Shown one piece after another: positions 26,406-34,907 of a stretch of DNA of 64,000 nt. Made by a program: the position numbers and the translations under genes. This stretch comes from GCA-2725625 sp964574215 (GTDB taxonomy: Bacteria; Pseudomonadota; Alphaproteobacteria; Rhodospirillales; UBA2165). The stretch is taken from positions 62,001 to 126,000 of the forward strand of contig CAZNLR010000006.1 of the NCBI GenBank assembly GCA_964574215.1, written 5' to 3'. How positions within the stretch are numbered: the first letter of the stretch is position 1; each line of letters starts with the position of its first letter. The notes under the pieces were generated by a model, which saw only the letters and a list, made by a program, of their open reading frames with translations, was not told the DNA's origin and did not search any database.

Positions 26406-26819
26406 ATGTCGGAACTGGTGCAAGCCCTGAAGGCCGAACACGCTAATATCCACAAAATGCTGGTCAATGTCAGCAATCTCGGAGTCAATACGGAAAAAGG
26501 GCATACGGCCCTGGTAGCGGCAAAAACCGGGCTCCTTTCACACTTGGCCCGTGAAGATGAACATCTCTATCCAGTACTCTTTGACGCCGCCCAAGATGAC
26601 CCTATCCTGGCTGACGCCCTGGATTTTTTCGGCGAGAATTTAGTGGGCGTCGCAGAGGCGGCGCTTGCATTTTTCGATAAGTATGAAGAGAAAATTGGCG
26701 CCGATGACGAATTTGAAGCGGACTTTTCAAATTTCGTGAATGTTTTGACCCAAAGAATTCAAAAGGAAGAATCGGTTATCTACAAAATGTTCGACCAATT
26801 ACACGATGAAACAGGGTAG
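26406..26819 (+). CDS. Hemerythrin-like HHE-domain protein
   Basis: A 137-residue four-helix protein. Likely metal ligands are H11 and H15, H46 and the EDEH group near 50-53, and E118-E119 in IQKEES. Related proteins bind a di-iron centre and sense or handle oxygen or nitric oxide. No other domain is fused. It faces mltG convergently with a 44-bp gap. A 12-base match to half of the TetR operator lies upstream at 26325-26336, but the second half-site is missing. Confidence 0.72.
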   Translation: MSELVQALKAEHANIHKMLVNVSNLGVNTEKGHTALVAAKTGLLSHLAREDEHLYPVLFDAAQDDPILADALDFFGENLVGVAEAALAFFDKYEEKIGADDEFEADFSNFVNVLTQRIQKEESVIYKMFDQLHDETG

Positions 26820-26863
26820 CGGCGACGGGAAATACGGCCAACCAATTGGGAAATCATACTCAA

Positions 26864-27847
26864 CTAATTCTTACGCGCCCGCATTAATTTCCGCCAGTTG
26901 GAGACATTCTTATTGTGCTCTTCAAGTGTCCGGGCGAAGGCATGACCGCCGGCGCCGTCGGCCACGAAATAAAGCTCTCCCGTATCGGCGGGATTTAAGA
27001 CGGCTTCGATGGCGGCGCGGCCGGGATTGCTGATGGGCCCGGGCGGTAATCCGCTAATAACATAGGTGTTATAGGGATTTGCCTGAGCAAGATCTTTGCG
27101 AGACAGTTTCCTGCCCAGCGGCGCACTGCCGTTGGTCAGTCCATAGATCACCGTCGGGTCCGATTGCAGCCGCATGGCTTTCCTCAGGCGGTTGACGAAG
27201 ACGCCGGCGACCCTGGCTCGCTCATCGGCCCGGCCGGTCTCCTTTTCGACGATGGAGGCGAGGATCAAAGCCTCTTCTTCTGTGTGAATGGGTAAATTAG
27301 CCGCCCGACGCGGCCACAGTTCCCGGATTGCCCTGGCCATCGCCTGACGCATACGGAGAACAATGTTGTTGCGATTGTCGCCATAGGAAAAATGATAAGT
27401 TTCGGGAAGCAGTTCGCCCTCACCGGGACGCGCCGTCACGGCGCCGGAAAGGCCTTCGGTCTTACTCAGACGTTCGAGTATTTCAGACGTGCTGAGCCCC
27501 TCGGCGACCGTCAGCCGCCGGACCACCGTTTCGCCGGTCTGTAAAATCGCCAGCACCTCGCGGGGGCTGACATTTGCCGGAAACATGAACTCTCCAGCCC
27601 GAAGCGCCTTGTCGGCGGCCACCGTCCGCGCGACAATGACAAAAATTATAGGTTGGGAAATGATCTGATTGCGGGCCAGCAGATTGGCGATGCGATTAAC
27701 GCCGACGCCCCGGGGAACCACCACCGCGATTTCAGATTTTAAAGAGCCTTGGGAGATATATTCCGTATAGCCCCAAACGCCGACGCTACCGGCAGCCAAC
27801 AAGAATAGAATCGTGAGACCAAACAGCCAACGCAGAATACGTCCCAT
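26864..27847 (-). CDS. mltG: Endolytic murein transglycosylase MltG
   Basis: MltG cleaves nascent glycan strands and helps end peptidoglycan polymerisation. The 327-residue protein has an N-terminal membrane anchor (LFGLTILFLLAAGSVGVWGY), a LysM-like region, and the YceG catalytic domain. The catalytic glutamate is in SIVEKETGRADE, followed by VFVNRL and the substrate loop SDPTVIYG. It sits 6 bp downstream of fabF, the usual position in proteobacterial fab clusters. Confidence 0.93.
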   Translation of the reverse strand: MGRILRWLFGLTILFLLAAGSVGVWGYTEYISQGSLKSEIAVVVPRGVGVNRIANLLARNQIISQPIIFVIVARTVAADKALRAGEFMFPANVSPREVLAILQTGETVVRRLTVAEGLSTSEILERLSKTEGLSGAVTARPGEGELLPETYHFSYGDNRNNIVLRMRQAMARAIRELWPRRAANLPIHTEEEALILASIVEKETGRADERARVAGVFVNRLRKAMRLQSDPTVIYGLTNGSAPLGRKLSRKDLAQANPYNTYVISGLPPGPISNPGRAAIEAVLNPADTGELYFVADGAGGHAFARTLEEHNKNVSNWRKLMRARKN

Positions 27848-27853
27848 ATTTCC

Positions 27854-29116
27854 TTACGAAACTTCCGCTAGCACCAAGCTCGCATTGGTGCCACCGAAAC
27901 CAAACGAATTGGAAAGCGCCGCCCTGACTTTATGTTCCTGTGCCGCATGGGGGACCAGATTCAGATCGCAACCTTCAGACGGGTTGTCCAAATTCAGTGT
28001 CGGCGGAACGATACCGTTTTTGATCGCCAAAGTGGCGAAAATCGCTTCGACCGCGCCTGCGGCGCCGAGCAAATGCCCGATGGAGGATTTGGTCGACGAC
28101 ATGGCCATGTCGTAAGCCGCATCCCCGAACAATCTTTTAACGGCCCCCAATTCGATTTCATCACCCAGCGGTGTGGATGTGCCGTGGGCGTTGACGTAAT
28201 CGATATCTTCGGGGTTCAGCTTGGCCCGGTTGAGCGCCGCCGTCATGGATCGGAAGCCGCCGTTACCGTCTTCTGCCGGCGCCGTAATATGATGAGCGTC
28301 CCCCGACATGCCGTAACCGATGACCTCGGCGTAAATTTTCGCGCCTCGTTGTTTGGCGTGTTCGAGCTCCTCCAGGACGACAATACCCGCCCCCTCGCCG
28401 ATCACAAATCCGTCCCGGTCTTTATCCCACGGCCGGGAGGCTTTCTCCGGTGTGTCGTTGAAACCGGTCGAGAGCGCCCTTGCTTGGGCGAACCCGGCAA
28501 CGCCGAGCCGGCAAACGGCCGCTTCGGTGCCGCCGGCAATCATTACATCGGCGTCTTCCCACATAATGATACGGGCGGCATCGCCGATGGCGTGGGCGCC
28601 CGAAGAACAAGCGGTCACAACGGCATGGTTCGGTCCCTTAAAACCGTACTTAATCGCCACCTGACCGGAGGTCAGATTGATCAAACTGGCCGGAATGAAA
28701 AACGGACTGAGACGCCGCACCTTGCCTTCACTGATCGTCGCGGCGCCTTTCTCGATTTCGGGCAGGCCGCCGATGCCGGAACCGATGAGTACACCGGTGC
28801 GTTCCAGGCTTTCCTCGTTTTCCGGCGTCCAACCAGCATCCTCGATGGCCAAATCAGTTGCCGTCAGACCGAACTGAATGAAGTCGTCCATCCGCCGCTG
28901 CTCTTTCGGCGAAATCCAATCATCGGCGATAAAACTGCCTTCGACGCCCTCTTCACGCGGGACTTGGCCAGCTATTTTAGACGGGATATCGGAAACATCG
29001 AAGCCAGTAGTCTGGCCGATACCCGATTTTCCTTCGATCAGACGGTTCCATGTCAGGTCGGTGCCGCATGCGAGCGGAGAAACCAAACCAATACCTGTTA
29101 TTACCACGCGTCTCAT
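27854..29116 (-). CDS. fabF: 3-oxoacyl-ACP synthase II
   Basis: FabF condenses malonyl-ACP with growing acyl-ACP. The 420-residue enzyme shows the nucleophile in TACSSGAHAIGD (about 170), NAHGTSTPLGD (about 308) and the second histidine in SSIGHLLGAAG (about 345). The C-terminal NSFGFGGTNA loop is typical. It lies downstream of acpP and 6 bp upstream of mltG on the same strand. Confidence 0.96.
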   Translation of the reverse strand: MRRVVITGIGLVSPLACGTDLTWNRLIEGKSGIGQTTGFDVSDIPSKIAGQVPREEGVEGSFIADDWISPKEQRRMDDFIQFGLTATDLAIEDAGWTPENEESLERTGVLIGSGIGGLPEIEKGAATISEGKVRRLSPFFIPASLINLTSGQVAIKYGFKGPNHAVVTACSSGAHAIGDAARIIMWEDADVMIAGGTEAAVCRLGVAGFAQARALSTGFNDTPEKASRPWDKDRDGFVIGEGAGIVVLEELEHAKQRGAKIYAEVIGYGMSGDAHHITAPAEDGNGGFRSMTAALNRAKLNPEDIDYVNAHGTSTPLGDEIELGAVKRLFGDAAYDMAMSSTKSSIGHLLGAAGAVEAIFATLAIKNGIVPPTLNLDNPSEGCDLNLVPHAAQEHKVRAALSNSFGFGGTNASLVLAEVS

Positions 29117-29208
29117 GGGATTGACGGCAAAACTCCGGCTACAACAGTCAGTGATTATCCGCCCAAGTTAAAGTAATGACAGGCGGATAGATTAATATGT
29201 CAGATTTA

Positions 29209-29442
29209 TCAGTCCTGGGAGGACAGGAAATCGACGGCGTCTTTTACCGTGAGAATTTTTTCGGCCGCATCATCGGGAATTTCGCATCCGAATTCTTCTT
29301 CAAAGGCCATGACGAGTTCAACGGTATCGAGGCTGTCGGCGCCCAGATCATCGATAAAACTGGCGGTATCGGTGACTTTGTCGGCGTCAACACCGAGATG
29401 TTCGACAATAATACCTTTTACGCGGTCGGCTACATCGCTCAT
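29209..29442 (-). CDS. acpP: Acyl carrier protein
   Basis: A 77-residue acidic four-helix protein. The serine of GADSLDTVELVM carries the 4'-phosphopantetheine arm for fatty-acid synthesis. Length and sequence are standard for AcpP. It lies between fabG and fabF. Confidence 0.97.
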   Translation of the reverse strand: MSDVADRVKGIIVEHLGVDADKVTDTASFIDDLGADSLDTVELVMAFEEEFGCEIPDDAAEKILTVKDAVDFLSSQD

Positions 29443-29609
29443 TTTTATTTCCTCAACTTAAATAGATTGAATTAACACCGCCAATTGGCGATCAACTAAA
29501 TTCTTCTTCGTAGAATCGAATTTCGGGCGTTTCCTAACATACTTTGAATTGCTTGACCAGCACCGGAAACAGGTCAAATTCATCGGAGTGTTGAAAGGCG
29601 AATTCACCC

Positions 29610-30347
29610 CTAAATCATCGCCATTCCGCCATTTACGTGCAAGGTCTGCCCCGTGACGTAACCGGCCTCTTGGCTCGCCAGATAGACGACGCCGGCGGCA
29701 ATGTCCCCGACGTCACCCAGGCGCCCCGAAGGTATATTTCCGAGCAAAGCGTCCTTTTGGTCGTCGCTCAGTTCATCGGTCATGGGAGTAACGATAAAAC
29801 CGGGGGCCACGCAATTGACGGTAATCCCCCTGGAAGCGACTTCTGCGGCCAAGGACTTCGACATGCCGATCATGCCGGCTTTGGAAGCGGCGTAATTCGC
29901 CTGGCCGGAATTGCCCATAACGCCGACGACGGAAGTTATACCGATAATGCGTCCCCAGCGCTGCTTCATCATACCGCGCAGACTGGCGCGGGCCAGCCGG
30001 AAACCCGCCGTCAGATTGACATCGAGAACAGTTTGCCAATCCTCGTCTTTCATCCTCATAGCCAAGTTATCACGCGTGAGACCGGCGTTGTTGACCAATA
30101 TATCGAGGCCTTCCATCGCCTTGGAGGCGTCATCCACAAGTTGCGCCGCGCCATCGGCGTCCGACAGGTCACAGGGCACTACGTAAACGTTTTCTGCCAG
30201 CTCGCTCGCCAGAGAATCCAAGGCATCGGTGCGCGTTCCGGTCAAGGTCACGGCAGCCCCCTGTTGATGGAGGCCTTTGGCGATTGCCCCGCCGATGCCG
30301 CCTGATGCGCCCGTCACTAAAGCTTTTTTTCCCGATAAATCGAACAT
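29610..30347 (-). CDS. fabG: 3-oxoacyl-ACP reductase
   Basis: FabG uses NADPH to reduce 3-oxoacyl-ACP. The 245-residue SDR has TGASGGIGGAIA, NNAGLTRDN, the catalytic serine in ITSVVG and YAASKAG. The C terminus TGQTLHVNGGMAMI is characteristic of FabG. It follows fabD with a 22-bp gap. The 167-bp gap to acpP may hold a separate acpP promoter, but I saw no clear element. Confidence 0.95.
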   Translation of the reverse strand: MFDLSGKKALVTGASGGIGGAIAKGLHQQGAAVTLTGTRTDALDSLASELAENVYVVPCDLSDADGAAQLVDDASKAMEGLDILVNNAGLTRDNLAMRMKDEDWQTVLDVNLTAGFRLARASLRGMMKQRWGRIIGITSVVGVMGNSGQANYAASKAGMIGMSKSLAAEVASRGITVNCVAPGFIVTPMTDELSDDQKDALLGNIPSGRLGDVGDIAAGVVYLASQEAGYVTGQTLHVNGGMAMI

Positions 30348-30369
30348 GTGCTTATCCTAGATAAATACC

Positions 30370-31311
30370 TTAAACCGTTTTTAAAAACTCTTCGATATCT
30401 TCCGGTGACTGAATGGATACACCCGTCATATCACGGTCTATCCGCCGCGCCAGACCGGTAAGAACCTTGCCCGCACCCACTTCGACCAAAGTATCGATGC
30501 CGTTTTCCTTCATATAAATGACCGATTCGCGCCACCTGACCCGTGACGTCACCTGCTCCACCAACAACCGGCGAATTTCATCGGGCATGTCTTCTTGGGC
30601 AGCTGTCACATTGGCGACCACCGGCACGACCGGACGATCAATCCGGGTTCCGGCCAGCACATCGGCCATAACCTCCGCGGCCGGCGCCATCATGGCGCAA
30701 TGGAAAGGCGCGCTTACCGGCAGGATAACACAACGTTTGGCGCCTTTTTCCGCCGCGATATCCACCGCTTTTTCGATTGCCGCCGTGGCGCCGCTGATAA
30801 CGATTTGTCCCGGCGCGTTGTCATTGGCCGCCGTGCAGATTCCGGCCTCGGAAGCTTGGGCGGCAATTTCCTCGGCCACGTCGAATTCCACACCCATCAA
30901 CGCCGCCATCGCCCCCTCGCCCACCGGCACGGCTTCCTGCATCGCCTTGCCGCGGGCTTTGAGCACTTTGGCCGCATCAGCGACACTGAAGGTTTTGGCT
31001 GCCGTCAGAGCCGAATATTCTCCCAGTGAATGACCGGCAACATATTTGCCCGCCTCGGCCAAATTGAGACCGCCTTCGGTTTCCAGCACCCGCATAATAG
31101 CAAGACTAACCGCCATCAATGCCGGTTGAGCGTTTTCCGTAAGGGTTAAATCTTCCTCCGGTCCGTCAAACATCAACTTGGTCAAATGCTGGTCGAGCGC
31201 ATCATCCACTTCCTCGAATAAATGCTTGGCTTCGGGAAAAGCTCCGGCCAATTCCTGTCCCATGCCGACGGATTGAGACCCCTGCCCGGGAAAAACGAAT
31301 GCTCGTGTCAT
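30370..31311 (-). CDS. fabD: Malonyl-CoA:ACP transacylase
   Basis: FabD loads malonate onto ACP. The 313-residue enzyme has FPGQGSQ at the N terminus, the catalytic serine in GHSLGEYSAL (about 93) and the histidine in PFHCAMM (about 203). It is the first gene of the fabD-fabG-acpP-fabF-mltG run and is divergent from the predicted selenoprotein gene. Confidence 0.96.
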   Translation of the reverse strand: MTRAFVFPGQGSQSVGMGQELAGAFPEAKHLFEEVDDALDQHLTKLMFDGPEEDLTLTENAQPALMAVSLAIMRVLETEGGLNLAEAGKYVAGHSLGEYSALTAAKTFSVADAAKVLKARGKAMQEAVPVGEGAMAALMGVEFDVAEEIAAQASEAGICTAANDNAPGQIVISGATAAIEKAVDIAAEKGAKRCVILPVSAPFHCAMMAPAAEVMADVLAGTRIDRPVVPVVANVTAAQEDMPDEIRRLLVEQVTSRVRWRESVIYMKENGIDTLVEVGAGKVLTGLARRIDRDMTGVSIQSPEDIEEFLKTV

Positions 31312-31467
31312 ATTTCACCTGCTCACTGTCCTGATGAAGGAGTGATAACGCCTGATCGTATGGTGTCAAGCCGTGGAACGGGAACTAATACTATTGTCAT
31401 TTAGATGCTTTCCCGAAAGATTGTATTTCGCTACGGTATCGCTTCCACAATATTTAGAGATTTTCCC

Positions 31468-32571
31468 ATGACACTTTATGCAGATTCTTCCTATCCGGTT
31501 CGCGAGGACATAGAGTCAGTCCACGAAAAGCAGTTGGAACAGTTCGGCGCGCCGGGAACCTGGGGAACCGGCGCTCAGCGTCTTGCTATTGCCGCCGAAG
31601 CCCGGAACGCCGGTATTGAAGCAAGTTTGTTGCAAGCGCCCGAAAAGGCTCTTGCAGTCTCAGACGTTCAATTGCCTGAAATCGCGCGCCGGGTGGTGCA
31701 GCGTTTGGCCGTTTCACCCAAAGATGTCGATGAAGCCCTTTACGACGAGGCCCGGGCCGGCGGATTGAGTGACGCCGAATATGTGGAAATTGTCGGTCTC
31801 GTTGCCCGCATCACCGATTTGGATATTTTCGCCCGTGGAATCGGCGTGCCCTTGCGCCCCCTGCCCCCGGCTCAACCCGGTGAACCTACAAGAGAACGGC
31901 CGGAAGCGGCGGTGCAGGAGGAAGCCTGGGCCCCCACCATTCCGAACCCGCCGGAGGGGGGTGACGAAGCCGCCGAACTCTATGACGGCCAGCCCAAACC
32001 CTTCATTATCCGTGGCATGAGTTTGGTGCCTGATGAAGTTCGCCTGCACCTCGAAATGGAGGAAGTCCAATATCTGCCCCTGCGCCACATCATGGAACCG
32101 AATTACCAGCATCACGACGGTCTCTCCCGCGCGCAGGCGGAGGTCGTTGCCGGGAGAATATCTGCCCTCAATGAATGCTTTTACTGAACTTCCGGTCATG
32201 CCCGGTTCCTCCGTGAGAGTGGACGAGACAGCAATCTGGACTACAATCTGGAAGCCCTGATACGGCCGGAAGTTGAGAGTGGCGTGCCGGCTGGCAATTT
32301 GTTGCTGGCCTATTCGGAAGCCTTGATCGGTCCCGACCGTGCCGCGCTGGATAGAGCGCGCAATGCCCTGGCCGAGGCCTTGGGACCAGCCGCAGTTTCC
32401 GGTGCAGCCGCCGTGGCCGCGAATTTTTCCAAAAATGACCGCATTGCCAACGGCTGCGGCATTCCGGTCGATCCCATGGTGTTGAAGTTGACGGCGGATA
32501 TCAGAGCACAGTTAAAACTCGACGATTTTCCGTCGGCGGCCAATACGTTCAAACATTACCCGGCGGACTAG
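31468..32571 (+). CDS. Predicted selenoprotein: AhpD/CMD-like protein with C-x-x-Sec motif (in-frame TGA)
   Basis: The frame runs from ATG 31468 to TAG 32571 (367 residues) if TGA 32185-32187 is read as selenocysteine. The TGA replaces the second cysteine in LNECFY-U-TSGHAR; AhpD and carboxymuconolactone-decarboxylase proteins carry CxxC at this spot followed by H. Translation after the TGA continues for 127 codons and completes the AhpD-like helices (PAGNLLLAYSEAL..., GCGIPVDP). Residues about 25-130 form a related helical half without CxxC. A bacterial SECIS-type hairpin lies just after the TGA. The upstream in-frame ATG (31405) adds 21 unrelated residues. A single nonsense mutation or sequencing error is the main alternative. 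Expected role: thiol-dependent (hydro)peroxide reduction. Confidence 0.72.
32209..32227 (+). promoter_or_regulatory. Putative bacterial SECIS hairpin after the Sec codon
   Basis: CTCCGT pairs with ACGAG (five pairs with one bulged C) and closes an eight-base loop GAGAGTGG. The loop begins 27 nt after the TGA and starts with G. Both fit the general bacterial SECIS rule: an apical loop about 16-37 nt after UGA with an early G. The stem is short, so support is moderate. Confidence 0.5.
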
Positions 32572-32592
32572 CCCGCGTACGAACCAACCCGC

Positions 32593-32620
32593 TTGCGTCA
32601 CCATACTTAATGTGTATAGT
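32593..32620 (+). promoter_or_regulatory. Predicted promoter of rpsF operon
   Basis: TTGCGT (32593-32598) and TATAGT (32615-32620) are separated by 16 bp, close to the sigma-70 consensus. Transcription would begin near 32627, giving a leader of about 114 nt before rpsF. Confidence 0.5.
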
Positions 32621-32639
32621 GCGCGCCCTACATATCCTT

Positions 32640-32679
32640 GCCAGTAAATATACCGATATTGTTGGGGTATTTGTCTGGC
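32640..32679 (+). promoter_or_regulatory. Leader hairpin of rpsF, possible S6:S18 autoregulatory element
   Basis: GCCAG (32640-32644) pairs with CTGGC (32675-32679) and AAATA (32646-32650) pairs with TATTT (32668-32672). A UA bulge is followed by CC-GG pairing next to a CCG. It lies in the predicted rpsF leader. Many bacteria have an S6:S18-binding leader hairpin with a conserved CCG that mimics the 16S site. Match to that motif is by eye only. Confidence 0.4.
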
Positions 32680-32740
32680 TATGCTCCCTGGGAATTAACG
32701 CGGTTCCTGCGGGGTTGAGAAAAGCCGAAAGGAGCTAAAT

Positions 32741-33271
32741 ATGCCTTACTACGAAAGCGTTTTCGTTGCGCGCCAGGATATCTCCGCGCAGCAAGTCGAA
32801 GCCTTAGCCGAAAATTTTCAATCCGTTGTCAATGATAACGGCGGCAAAGTCACCAAACAGGAAAATTGGGGCATTAAAAGCCTCGCCTACAAAATCAAAA
32901 AAAACCGTAAAGGACATTATATCCTTTTCAACATTGACGGCCCCTCCGGCGCCATTTCCGAAATGGAACGCCATATGAGGCTCAATGAAGATATTCTCCG
33001 CTATCTGACCATCAAGGTGGATGAGCTTGAAGAAGGCGAATCCGTACAGATGCAAAACCGGTCGAGCCGTGACGAACGACGTCCACGCCGGGATGACAGC
33101 GCTTCTTTTGAAGCAAAAAGAGAAGAGAAATCTGAAGAGAAATCTGAAGAGAAGACTGAAGACAGCGCACCTGAGGAAGCGGCAAAAGAGGAACCTGAAG
33201 AGGCTCCCGCCGTAGACGCCTCGGATGAAACCGCCGACAGCGAGACCGAGCAGGAAGGAGAAGAAAAATGA
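32741..33271 (+). CDS. rpsF: 30S ribosomal protein S6 with acidic C-terminal tail
   Basis: S6 binds the central domain of 16S rRNA together with S18. Residues 1-95 form the normal S6 fold (MPYYESVFVARQDIS at the start, IKKNRKGHYILFNID in the middle). Residues from about 115 to 176 are a glutamate-rich, low-complexity tail with repeated EEKSEEKSEEK, making the protein longer than the common 95-135 residues. AAAGGAG precedes the ATG. The gene overlaps rpsR by four bases (ATGA), giving coupled synthesis of the S6/S18 pair. Confidence 0.96.
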   Translation: MPYYESVFVARQDISAQQVEALAENFQSVVNDNGGKVTKQENWGIKSLAYKIKKNRKGHYILFNIDGPSGAISEMERHMRLNEDILRYLTIKVDELEEGESVQMQNRSSRDERRPRRDDSASFEAKREEKSEEKSEEKTEDSAPEEAAKEEPEEAPAVDASDETADSETEQEGEEK

Positions 33272-33558
33272 GCTATTCAGAAAATCGTCAAGGCTCAGGA
33301 TCCGATCGTCCGCGCGGTGGTGGCGGTGGCGGTGGAAAACGCCCCTTTTTCCGGCGTCGCAAAACCTGTCCGTTTTCGGGATCCAACGCGCCGAAAATCG
33401 ATTACAAAGACACCAAAACCCTGTCCCGCTTTATATCCGAGCGTGGCAAGATCGTGCCCAGCCGCATTACGGCTGTGTCAGCCAAGAAACAGCGGGAATT
33501 GGCCCGGGCGATCAAACGGGCGCGTTTCCTGGCTCTTTTGCCGTACGTCTCACAATAG
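33268..33558 (+). CDS. rpsR: 30S ribosomal protein S18
   Basis: The 96-residue protein has a basic, glycine-rich N terminus and the S18 core with FFRRRKTCPFSG, IDYKDTKTLSRFIS and IVPSRITAVSAKKQREL. The CPF cysteine is a common feature. It ends in LALLPYVSQ as expected. A GC-rich hairpin without a T run (33630-33651, GCCCGGT/ACCGGGC) follows in the gap before the next gene and may slow or protect the transcript end. Confidence 0.97.
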   Translation: MSYSENRQGSGSDRPRGGGGGGGKRPFFRRRKTCPFSGSNAPKIDYKDTKTLSRFISERGKIVPSRITAVSAKKQRELARAIKRARFLALLPYVSQ

Positions 33559-33682
33559 ACCATACCAAACGGACGCCGCAAAAGGGCGCATTGGCCAAGC
33601 ATCTGTTGGACCGTATTTATCATCGTATCGCCCGGTGCCGAATAACCGGGCGGGCCGGCTGTGGCCTTGAAAGTACTGCTGG

Positions 33683-34630
33683 ATGAATAGGGATATCATT
33701 ATTGCGGCAGGCGCCGGTTTCGCCAGCGCCACCCTTTCCGTATCGATCCTTTTCGGCGCTGGTTTTGGCGGCTTTCTGCTCGCCTACTTTGCGCTGTTGC
33801 CAATCCTTATCGTGGGGCTAAGCGCCGGTCCGGCCAGCGCTTTGGTGGGAGCCTTAACGGGAATCGTCGCCGTAATTCTGATTTCCAGTCCTCTTCAAGG
33901 TTTACTTTACGGGCTTTCCATCGCTTTACCGTCCTGGGTGATCGTCCGCTTTGCGCTTCGGCAGTGGCAAACTAAGGATGGCAAGACGGCATGGTTTCCG
34001 ATTGGGCATCTGATGGCGATACTCGCTGCCATCGGTGCCGCCATGGTATTCGCCGCCGCCGTTGCTCATATCAATCACGACGGCGGATTTACCGGCGCGA
34101 TCAAAGGTTATCTGAACACCATTTTGGATATGAGGTTCCAATTCAGCGCTCCCGGCAATAAAACGCTACTGGTAGACAGAATAGTTCCGCTTTTCCCGGC
34201 CTTGACCATTGGATCGTGGTTTCTGATGGTGATCGTCAACTCGGTGATCGCTCAAACGATTTTGGCTAAAACCAGCAACAATTTGCGCCCGACACCGGCT
34301 TACGGTCGACTGCAGGCGCCCGAATGGTTGTACTGGGCAATGATCGCAACGGCATGCGTGGCTCTGGTCGGCTCCGGCGACACGGAATATACCGCCCGCA
34401 ATCTGACCATGATTCTTGTCATGCCGTTTTTCCTGATCGGTCTCGGCATCGTGCACGTACTGGCGCACCGTCTGACGCTGCCGGTTATGGGACTGACGAT
34501 ATTTTATTTTATGCTGACGTTCCTGGGCTGGCCTGCGCTGGCCGTGGCCGGGCTTGGATTTTTTGAACCTTGGATCAATTTGAGAAACAAGTTTTCGCCG
34601 CCTTTAACGCCCCCACAGGAGGATGATTAA
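33683..34630 (+). CDS. DUF2232 family membrane protein
   Basis: A 315-residue integral membrane protein with about eight hydrophobic segments, spread from residue 5 to the end near 300. The sequence and its place between rpsR and rplI match the alphaproteobacterial DUF2232 (YybS-like) family. Function is unknown; the fold resembles small-molecule transporters of the ECF S-component type, which is only a suggestion. The gap from 34631 to 34907 shows no gene and no convincing terminator; it probably contains the rplI promoter. Confidence 0.8.
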   Translation: MNRDIIIAAGAGFASATLSVSILFGAGFGGFLLAYFALLPILIVGLSAGPASALVGALTGIVAVILISSPLQGLLYGLSIALPSWVIVRFALRQWQTKDGKTAWFPIGHLMAILAAIGAAMVFAAAVAHINHDGGFTGAIKGYLNTILDMRFQFSAPGNKTLLVDRIVPLFPALTIGSWFLMVIVNSVIAQTILAKTSNNLRPTPAYGRLQAPEWLYWAMIATACVALVGSGDTEYTARNLTMILVMPFFLIGLGIVHVLAHRLTLPVMGLTIFYFMLTFLGWPALAVAGLGFFEPWINLRNKFSPPLTPPQEDD

Positions 34631-34907
34631 ACCGGCAATCGGCAGGTTACAGAATATCGGCCTTTCGGGTTGCTACTGGCTATAAATAATAGTAGGTTCC
34701 CGTCCCTTAAACGCTTATGAATTCCTTTGCGGTGGCATGGGCGGTGGTAAAAAATTTTCACGTTACCGGCGAATGATTGATTCAACCGCTGAATTGGCAG
34801 CGGGTAAGCGGATTTCAGCCGACAGACGAGCTTAAACGTAAGATATAGGTCCCCACCCGTTGATAATCTAACGGCGGACCAAAATGCAAAGAGAAGGTTT
34901 TAGTTAG

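Noticed and set aside
27932..29176. Long open frame antisense to fabF (414 codons)
   Set aside because: It lies wholly opposite a clear fabF gene and its translation has no recognisable domain. It follows from the codon bias of the real gene.
32600..32620. A third TetR-type operator (ACCATAC-N7-GTATAGT) in the rpsF promoter
   Set aside because: Arm spacing is 7 rather than 6, one arm base differs, and the right arm is simply the -10 element of a ribosomal promoter.
34631..34907. Possible gene between the DUF2232 gene and rplI
   Set aside because: No frame of useful length with a ribosome site; probably promoter and leader sequence.
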